Of a DNA stretch of 64,000 nt, positions 57,879 to 64,000 are shown in pieces. This DNA is from Batillaria attramentaria. Taxonomy: Eukaryota; Mollusca; Gastropoda; Batillariidae. A model generated the notes under the pieces. The model was not told the DNA's origin. It searched no databases and saw only the letters and a list, made by a program, of their open reading frames with translations. Every line of letters begins with the position of its first letter. Position 1 is the stretch's first letter. The stretch is taken from assembly GCA_018292915.2 (NCBI GenBank), contig JACVVK020000323.1:176001-240000 (forward strand), written 5' to 3'. The position numbers and the translations under genes are program-made.

Positions 57879-60224
57879 TTAAAGGAACTGTTTCAGGATC
57901 TGCGCCATCATGCACAGCGCTTGTCTTGGATCCTGGGAGGCAGATGTGTTGACACTCTGTCCCCACACCGGCTGATTGCTGGCAGGTGACAGGATACCGG
58001 CAGGTGTGGGAACCGTCTTGGAGACAGCAGGGTGCTGCGACATCAGAGATGGGAAGTGCTGCTCTGATTGCATGTCGGGAACACCAGAGGGTGCACCACT
58101 TTGCTTGCCGCCATAGTCCTGAGCATAGTCCCTGTAGGTGGCGAGGTTAGCGTCAATGGGACGGTTGAGCGGCTGGTGCATTGCATGATTAGTCCCGGGG
58201 ACAGGACTGGCATGACGAGTTGCAACAATGTTTCTATGCTGTTGCAAGGACGGGTGACTTTCCTGGTGCTGACTTGGGTGGTGATAGCCCTGTTGCTGAG
58301 GGTTGTGGCGGTAGTTGTCGCTGTGAGGTGGGCTGTTGCTGGGAGGGCGTGCATGAGGGTGCAGTCTTCTGTTCTGACCTCGCTCGGACACGTTGACCTC
58401 GCTCAGTGATGGCCTGAGTGCTCGTCGGCGCTGGCCTCCGAAGCGAATATTGAGGGCCAGCGATCTAGCGCCGTCAGCACTAGGGGGGAGTTTGTCGTGG
58501 TACAAACTCTGGCGTGATGCACCGTTGTCTGTGAGAAAAACTGGGTCGTTATCAACATAGATGACTCGCTGCTTCTCACAGGCCGCTTTCAAGTTGCGAT
58601 TTGAGGTGTAGGCGGCTTTAGACAGGTGGTGACGGCCTTTGGGTGGGATGATGGAAGAGGCTTGCAGGGTGGCTCTGGGAAAGGCTTTGGTGAGTAGGCC
58701 GAGAAGGTTGGTCCAGGTATATTCAGTGACAGGCCCATCTTTACAGCTGTTGATGCCTACATGTGTGGTGACGTGGGTTACCGTGGAGACGGAGGAGCGT
58801 TTCCCCAGCCACTGCTCTAAGTGGCTGACCTGCAGACCGGACGCCCACAGACTCTGAACCACAGCGCCAGACACTGACATTTTCTTCCCATCGACACGCC
58901 TTAGTACAGAGTCTCCAAGAAGCAGTGTGTTGGTATCGGCACGCAGGTCTTGTGCATACAGTTTGTCATAAGGAGTAGTAGGGGCTGTGTTTTGGGGTCC
59001 TGGTGTCTTGGCCCTGTTTGTGTCTGCGTTGAGAGCAGCAAATGGGTTAGGAGTGGCGAAAGGTGACAAGTCGCTGGACCCATGGTCAGGAGCATGCGGG
59101 TTTTCCACTTCCAGCGTCGCTGATAGATCACCTGTATTCTCTATGATGGGGGGCGGCGAGTCAGCTTCATGTGATACTGGAGAAGGTCGCTGGGTGGGTG
59201 ATGTAACGGAGGGACTGGTGTTTGTCGAGTGGCCTGATGACTTTGGCAGGGCAGTAGGTAGAGAGTCAAGTTTCCTTTTGATGTCACGAATGGTGGCTCC
59301 TTGACTCTCCTTACTGTCAGTCAGCTTGGTTACGCGCTCCTCTAGTGTGGCCTGTTTTTCTGACAGTGTGCTGTGTTCTTTAGAGAGTTGCTTGACGGCG
59401 TCAGTAAGGGAGTCGTTCACAGCTCTAACAGCATTCTTAGACCTGACTTCGCTGTCTCTGATCTCACTGTCAGTGTTTGTCTGGGTCTTGGTCAGTGTGG
59501 CGCATTGCTGTTTGACAGCAGGGAGTTCCGTCTTTACTGACTTGAGTTCCAACTGCAAGGCACTGATTGTAGCAGTAGCTGTCGCTAGCTCTTGCCTCAT
59601 GGCCACCATGTCTGTCAAAACGGTTTGAAGTTTAAAGTCAGCGAGAACTGGGACGGCATTTAGATCAGCTGACACCTGCTCTTTCTGTTGGATATCGCCA
59701 GCAGCATCATGAGTGGCCTGAGTGTCGGGTGACGTGACCTGAGTGGAGACCAGGCTAGTAGACGGACCGGCAACACAAGTCGCTTGAGAAGTCGCCGTGT
59801 CCTGATCAGGGGAGTTGGCGGTCACGGTCAAGTCGTTGTCGCTCTCGGGGAGTGAAGGTTGGCTGCACTGAGCACCGGGTGCTGCTCCTCGCTCAGCAAG
59901 GGAATCCCCTCCACTTTCATCGGAGCGGGTATCCCTGGTGTTGTTACCAGCACAGCTTACAGACAGGCAAGCGGATTCCAGCGAGGGGACACTATCGCCC
60001 GTTACGTCAGAAGGACCGTCGTCGGATGGGTGATCGGGGCTTTCGCCCGACCGGGACATGCCCTCTGGGTCGGGGCAGATGGGATTATTCCCGGGCGTGC
60101 GGTCAGGAGCACCGGAAAGGAGAGTTGCAGTTTGGCCAGGGGGCAAGTCCGAGGGGGAGGGAGGGGCTACTTGGGTGGCGGGAGGGGTAAGGCTTTCAGA
60201 GTCAGTATCGTCGCCTTCGTACAT
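57879..60224 (-). CDS. LINE ORF1: coiled coil and SGNH-type esterase domain
   Basis: An intact 781-codon frame. The N-terminal ~200 residues are acidic and S/T/P-rich. Next is a coiled coil (about residues 200-320: LTDMVAMRQELATATATISA, LEERVTKLTDSKESQGATIR). An SGNH-like domain starts at TNTLLLGDSVLRR (GDS block, catalytic Ser region) with THVGINSCKDG as the later block. The C-terminus is rich in H, Q, N and P. CR1-group ORF1 proteins are known to carry such esterase domains and to bind nucleic acid. The uninterrupted frame contrasts with the broken ORF2. Confidence 0.8.
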   Translation of the reverse strand: MYEGDDTDSESLTPPATQVAPPSPSDLPPGQTATLLSGAPDRTPGNNPICPDPEGMSRSGESPDHPSDDGPSDVTGDSVPSLESACLSVSCAGNNTRDTRSDESGGDSLAERGAAPGAQCSQPSLPESDNDLTVTANSPDQDTATSQATCVAGPSTSLVSTQVTSPDTQATHDAAGDIQQKEQVSADLNAVPVLADFKLQTVLTDMVAMRQELATATATISALQLELKSVKTELPAVKQQCATLTKTQTNTDSEIRDSEVRSKNAVRAVNDSLTDAVKQLSKEHSTLSEKQATLEERVTKLTDSKESQGATIRDIKRKLDSLPTALPKSSGHSTNTSPSVTSPTQRPSPVSHEADSPPPIIENTGDLSATLEVENPHAPDHGSSDLSPFATPNPFAALNADTNRAKTPGPQNTAPTTPYDKLYAQDLRADTNTLLLGDSVLRRVDGKKMSVSGAVVQSLWASGLQVSHLEQWLGKRSSVSTVTHVTTHVGINSCKDGPVTEYTWTNLLGLLTKAFPRATLQASSIIPPKGRHHLSKAAYTSNRNLKAACEKQRVIYVDNDPVFLTDNGASRQSLYHDKLPPSADGARSLALNIRFGGQRRRALRPSLSEVNVSERGQNRRLHPHARPPSNSPPHSDNYRHNPQQQGYHHPSQHQESHPSLQQHRNIVATRHASPVPGTNHAMHQPLNRPIDANLATYRDYAQDYGGKQSGAPSGVPDMQSEQHFPSLMSQHPAVSKTVPTPAGILSPASNQPVWGQSVNTSASQDPRQALCMMAQILKQFL

Positions 60225-60262
60225 CTGGTCTTCGTTTTCCGAATCTAGGACAGACTCGACCC

Positions 60263-60916
60263 CTAGCGGTTTGACCTGCTGTGTGATGGCCTCTTTGTTA
60301 TGTCTGTTTCCCGGTCTGGCAGTGCTAGTAACTCGACGTTAGGACAGAAATCGCGGTTACTTTCAATCCGCGGGGGGCCACTGAAGTAGTTGTAGATGGT
60401 AACCATCAGTTCAGTCAACTTCTTACACTCATCCCGCCTCCAGTAAATGCACTCTGTGCCTTGTGCTAATATGGTTCCTGTCGTGTAGTATGTTGTGAGA
60501 GTCACAACTTTAACGCCATCGATCCAAACACGACAGGTGTTTTGAAATAGGTCAGGGTGGGGGAGAGTAGGGGAGTAGTTGTTCAGGTTGTCATCTTCAT
60601 TGTCTATGGTGAATTTCACGCGATTTGTATTCCAGTCTTCCCATTCAACAAGGAAGTTTGGGAGGGATGCCAGCTGGTGGCGATATCTGGCAGCGAGGAC
60701 TTTTCTAGCAGTGGGGAGGAGGAATGTGGGCACTACAAACGTGGCCTGGCGGAAATCTTTCTTTTCCTGTAGTACAGGGACCCAGGCAGTTGGACTATGG
60801 AGTGGATGCTGCAGTGCCGTTGTCATCGTGGAGAGGTGGGGGGGGGGGGGAGGGGGGTGGTGTTTACATAGTCTTGTTGGTTGCAGAGGGGCTTTCGCCG
60901 AGGGATTGAGGATCAC
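60263..60916 (-). CDS. LINE 5' ORF, function unknown
   Basis: 217-codon frame; an internal ATG (MTTALQHPLHSPTAWVPVLQ) after a polyproline stretch is a more likely start. It encodes a compact region (LPNFLVEWEDWNTNRVKFTI, CRVWIDGVKVVTLTTYYTTG, GTECIYWRRDECKKLTELMV) that looks folded. The stop is about 40 bases before the ORF1 ATG in another frame, so a frameshift could have split one longer ORF1. Confidence 0.55.
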   Translation of the reverse strand: MILNPSAKAPLQPTRLCKHHPPPPPPHLSTMTTALQHPLHSPTAWVPVLQEKKDFRQATFVVPTFLLPTARKVLAARYRHQLASLPNFLVEWEDWNTNRVKFTIDNEDDNLNNYSPTLPHPDLFQNTCRVWIDGVKVVTLTTYYTTGTILAQGTECIYWRRDECKKLTELMVTIYNYFSGPPRIESNRDFCPNVELLALPDRETDITKRPSHSRSNR

Positions 60917-61515
60917 ATATCTTAGATGTTATCACGCTCTACAATCCGTTAGTCAGTAAACACAGCCATGTCAAGGGTGCCCGCTGCTTACTCATGCGTG
61001 ACGAATCCAATTAAAACTGGCAGGGTGTGGAGGGCCGGCGGGGGCGGGAGTCAAAGTCAATACACTGGATGAGGAACACTGGTGTCAGGTTTTGTCTAAC
61101 TGGTGCCAGCCGCCAGCCGTGGCCGGCCAGCTCTGGTCTCCCGACTTCGAGCTCTTTTCACACAAAGGCAAAATAAAGAACTGTTCATAACTTCAAAAGT
61201 ACCTGTGAAATATGTCCAGAGAGTAGATTTTCAGAGTTCTGGTTCCATGACGAGTCCGCGAATATAAGAATCTCCGACCACAACACCGTAAAACCACAAT
61301 AAAAATCCACATAGGAGGACTGCGATCTTCCGTGCGTCATACAGGCAAGGAGACCACGTGAGAGAGGAGAGGAGAGAGAGAGAAAGAAAAAGAGAGTTTG
61401 CCGGTTGGTGCTGTTAGAGTTGGATCTTTCTGCTATTTGACTGCGTGTGTTTATATGACGTTGCACTAGAATTTATTGAGCACATCCTTGGGCACTGCGA
61501 TCATATGGCTGCGAA

Positions 61516-61523
61516 CGCGCGCG

Positions 61524-61585
<62 letters not shown>
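61516..61585 (+). repeat. (CG)n(CA)n microsatellite
   Basis: Seven CG units then about 28 CA units. Confidence 0.95.
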
Positions 61586-61587
<2 letters not shown>

Positions 61588-61654
61588 TGACGCTGCTGAT
61601 ATTACAAGCAGAATAAGAGTCATTGAAACTAGAAAAGAAGAAGAAAACATAAGC

Positions 61655-61708
61655 TGGAAACTTATCACCGTTTGGTGCCAGGAAACTTATCACCGTTTGG
61701 TGCCAGGC
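61655..61708 (+). repeat. 27-bp tandem duplication
   Basis: GGAAACTTATCACCGTTTGG followed by TGCCA occurs twice in direct succession. Confidence 0.85.
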
Positions 61709-61984
61709 AGCTTTCATGTCAGCCATCAGAAAAACTTGGCTTTCTCCTTCCTCTGCATTGCATGTGTGACTATGGTAAGACCAAGCCAATACTCTGAACT
61801 TAAAGTGAACTCAAAGTGAACAAAATAGCTTCGGAGATTCGATGACATGGCAGCTTACACGAGCGTATTGAATATAACATATCCTAGCAGTAAGGCTCAG
61901 TATAGTTCGCACCCCTGGGCCGTACTGGGCAAACTCTTCAAACGCATCCACACTCGTTTAGTAGAGTTCGCCTGCTTATATCGG

Positions 61985-62020
61985 TTTAGGGTTAGGTTTA
62001 GATTTAGGGTTGGGGTTACC
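61985..62020 (+). repeat. Short degenerate telomere-like tract
   Basis: GGTTTAGGGTTAGGTTTAGA and TTTAGGGTTGGGGTTACC: three TTAGGG-like units mixed with variants. Confidence 0.45.
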
Positions 62021-62156
62021 TTGTGGTAATGGTGCAATCGCTATGTTGTTTAGACGGTCGCCGTGCATTTACAGCAGGTGCAAATGACAAAAGGGGGCAA
62101 ACTATACCAACGCAGCAGCAGTAAACTCATGTTTCCAAACCGAATCAGGGGGTGAA

Positions 62157-62291
62157 AAGGTGCAACTCGCTTAACTCGAAGCTAGAGTCGAAATTCGACC
62201 TTATCCGTCGTCACGGATAAGTCAAACTTCGGATACGTCGAACAAAAATCCATTTCCCCTGTGAATTCGACTTAAGCGTGTTGGACTGTAT
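62157..62291. mobile_element. Tigger-like MITE fragment
   Basis: AACTCGCTTAACTCGAAGCT ... TTCGACTTAAGCGTGTTGGACTG; the right end in reverse, CAGTCCAACACGCTTAAGTC, is a typical pogo/Tigger terminal repeat followed by TA. Confidence 0.5.
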
Positions 62292-62324
62292 AACCTGTCG
62301 TAAATCAAGTGATAATGATACTCA

Positions 62325-62445
62325 TAGCAAAAACAAGGTTTGACAAGAACGATGTACTGGTTAGGATTATTGGCCTCTCAAAAACAAGGTTTGACAAGAA
62401 CGATGTACTGGTTAGGATTATTGGCCTCTCAAAAACATGTTCTTC
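62325..62445 (+). repeat. 56-bp tandem duplication
   Basis: AAAACAAGGTTTGACAAGAA through GGATTATTGGCCTCTC repeated twice without change. Confidence 0.9.
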
Positions 62446-62659
62446 CAATTTGTTGCTGGCTTTGATTTGCTCCCCAGTACGATCTTTTTTCTTTTCTTTT
62501 TTTCTTTTTTTTCTTTTTTGTCGGGAAACCCCAAACACTCCACATTTTCATTTTACTCTGGCTTACTGTGAAGTCTTGGGAGAAATGAACACTGGATATA
62601 TAATTCCTTGTCGGACAGACCTCAGTACGTATGGCTGCATAATGATGTCACCTCTCCGT

Positions 62660-63475
62660 CTCACATTTTAATCACAGGAGACCCTCAGGGCTGTGTTCTT
62701 AGCCCCTTTTTGTTCATAACGTACACCTATGACTGCCGTAGTTCACATTCAGACATCATTAAATTTGCGGATGACGCTGCCATCGTGTCTTGCTTGTCAA
62801 CGGACCCACTTTCCCATCAGTCATAACAAGCAACTTTTGGCAGTTTCTCTGACTGGTGTGGAAATCATTTTCTTGAACTTAATGTTTTAACTAAAAGAAA
62901 TGGTGGCATGCTCCCGTAGGGGTGATAGCATTGATGCAACCACCCTTGTGAATGGTGGTCCTGTAGAACATGTGGCCACTTCTAATTAACCCTTGATTCA
63001 AGTTTTACTTTCAGTCAGCACGTCTCTGCTGTACAAAGGAAGGCTCAGAAGAGACTGTTCGTCCTGCGCAAACTGCGTGGCTTTGATGTAGAGCCGACAC
63101 TACTTCTACTCCTATATCGCAGTATTGTCGAGCCGTTGCTCACGTATTGCAGCTTGTGTTCCCCCCCCCCCCCCCCACTCTCTCTGTTGCCGACAAAAGC
63201 CGCCTAGTTCGTGTAGCAAAAACGGCAGCCAAAATTGTTGGCTTACCGACTCCGTCTCTCACCGATATTTGCGAGCGTGCAGTCTTGCGCAGGGCGTGCA
63301 GTGTTCTCGCTGACCACTGACACCCACTCAACAAGGAATTTGAGCTACTTCCCTCAGGCAGACGATATCGATGTTTTAAGTCCAATAAGAACAAATTTAA
63401 GAACAGCTTTGTGCGAACTGCAAGCCGTTTACTTAACCTTTTGCAGCGGGACGCCCCGATCTATACGCTTCAGCC
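62660..63475 (+). pseudogene. LINE reverse transcriptase fragment
   Basis: Reads GDPQGCVLSPFLFI, IKFADDAAIVSCLS (FADD block), then with stops VSAVQRKAQKRLFVLRKLRG, and at the end, in another frame, FELLPSGRRYRCFKSNKNKF and LLNLLQRDAPIYTLQPG. Several in-frame stops and a C run at 63160 show decay. Different family from the CR1-like element. Confidence 0.8.
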
Positions 63476-63694
63476 CGGCTAGCCGAAATAGCGGTGCCAG
63501 GTGTTTTGAATCACCCGCGCGGTGACGCGGAACGTCGGTGTACGTGACGTGATGGCGTTAGCGCGACTCCGGGCTCACATCCTGTTTAGTATTATTATAA
63601 TTATTACATCCTGTTTACGTTTGTGGCTTCCTCTGTGTTTAGTTTGCATCGGCCTTTGGTCTGGTAGTTTTACACGCAAAGGGTGTCAGTTGTT

Positions 63695-63976
63695 ATGGCG
63701 AGTTTAGAGCCAGATTCTTCTTGCGACGATGATCGTACATCTGACGGTGAAGACTGGGATCAAGGGCAGTTTGATGTTAATGCTGATAACGGCGCTGTGA
63801 ATTACCGCATGTGGACACGTGCGCGAGCAGACGACACTGACAGTGAGCGTGACGATTATGAAGTCGGTTCGGAAGAAGAGCTGCAATCTGACGATGGATT
63901 CGGCTGTGACTTGACAGTATTTTATCAGGCACCTAAATTCACCTGGCGCAGTGGAAACTGGAGTGAGTCTAAAGGT
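63695..63976 (+). CDS. First coding exon of an acidic protein, cut by window end
   Basis: ATG at 63695 opens MASLEPDSSCDDDRTSDGED, continuing acidic (DDTDSERDDYEVGSEEELQS) to PKFTWRSGNWSESK, where AAAG/GTGCGT could be a donor. An acidic start of this kind is seen in piggyBac-type and other transposases and in nuclear proteins. No diagnostic motif is present. The 5' flank (63480-63690) is C+G-rich with CpGs. Confidence 0.4.
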
Positions 63977-64000
63977 GCGTCTTAACTATGCCCGAACAAC

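Larger units (their letters stand above)
53680..61157 (-). mobile_element. CR1-like LINE, decayed, nearly full length
   Basis: Order on the minus strand: C+G-rich 5' region (to ~61157), a 5' ORF (60916-60263), ORF1 with coiled coil and esterase-type domain (60224-57879), ORF2 endonuclease (57165-55915) and broken reverse transcriptase (55994-54199), a 3' UTR with inserted (CA)n, and a terminal run of (ATTGTC)-type repeats at about 53712-53680. Short-tandem-repeat 3' ends and an esterase in ORF1 are typical of the CR1 group. Confidence 0.85.
61160..62155. other. Region without recognised gene
   Basis: Beyond the LINE 5' end: (CG)n(CA)n, a 27-bp duplication and a telomere-like tract. No coding sequence supported. 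Confidence 0.5.

Overview
The window looks like a repeat-dense invertebrate nuclear genome. A marine mollusc, possibly a gastropod, is my best guess. That inference rests on the abundance of (CA)n tracts, tRNA-derived SINEs, CR1-type LINEs with an esterase ORF1, and tandem-core repeat elements of the kind described in molluscs. The species cannot be named from sequence alone. Spliced genes, dozens of dispersed repeats and the absence of any operon structure exclude a prokaryote.

The main host gene lies on the minus strand. Nine exons (51913-51767, 45469-45277, 28084-27961, 25486-25352, 25239-23411, 17632-17374, 11009-8529, 6824-6261, 5060-4884) have good splice signals. All eight junctions keep the reading frame, and the last exon ends in TAA with an AATAAA hexamer about 300 bases downstream. 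The product is about 1,970 residues plus an unfound 5' end. It has a divergent PLAT-like segment, two hydrophobic helices laid out somewhat like TM2 and TM3 of polycystin-1-like proteins, two very long lysine-rich repetitive regions that share the same repeat unit, and a long conserved-looking C-terminal part that I do not recognise. This is the best candidate for an undescribed system in the window.

Most of the rest is mobile or repetitive DNA, much of it inside this gene's introns. From left to right: a 33-bp minisatellite (1565-2160); a plus-strand exon candidate at 4.3 kb; six or more copies of a tandem-core element whose ~148-bp monomer carries AGGTCA-type palindromes; a LINE 3' end split by a solo LTR with a 5-bp target duplication (20191-21758); a 409-bp inverted-terminal-repeat element (28145-28553); a promoter-like tract at 30.1-31.5 kb followed by a ~180-bp tandem array with protein-like periodicity (31.86-33.25 kb); a PIF/Harbinger relic with a SINE inside it (34142-35564); a pogo-like element containing an unbroken run of 110 C (36938-38036); a ~3.9-kb inverted repeat with another transposon in one arm (38365-42242); a THAP-domain exon (42.65 kb); a second tandem array (43.6-44.66 kb); a decayed CR1-like LINE on the minus strand (53.68-61.16 kb); a second LINE fragment (62.66-63.48 kb); and the first exon of an acidic protein cut by the window edge (63695-63976).

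Six very short (about 20-40 bp) palindromes, each flanked by 7-10 bp direct repeats, are scattered through the window and match no element class I know. A tRNA-derived SINE family is present in at least eight copies, several with clear target-site duplications. All exon calls rest on splice signals and phase only; no transcript or database evidence was available.
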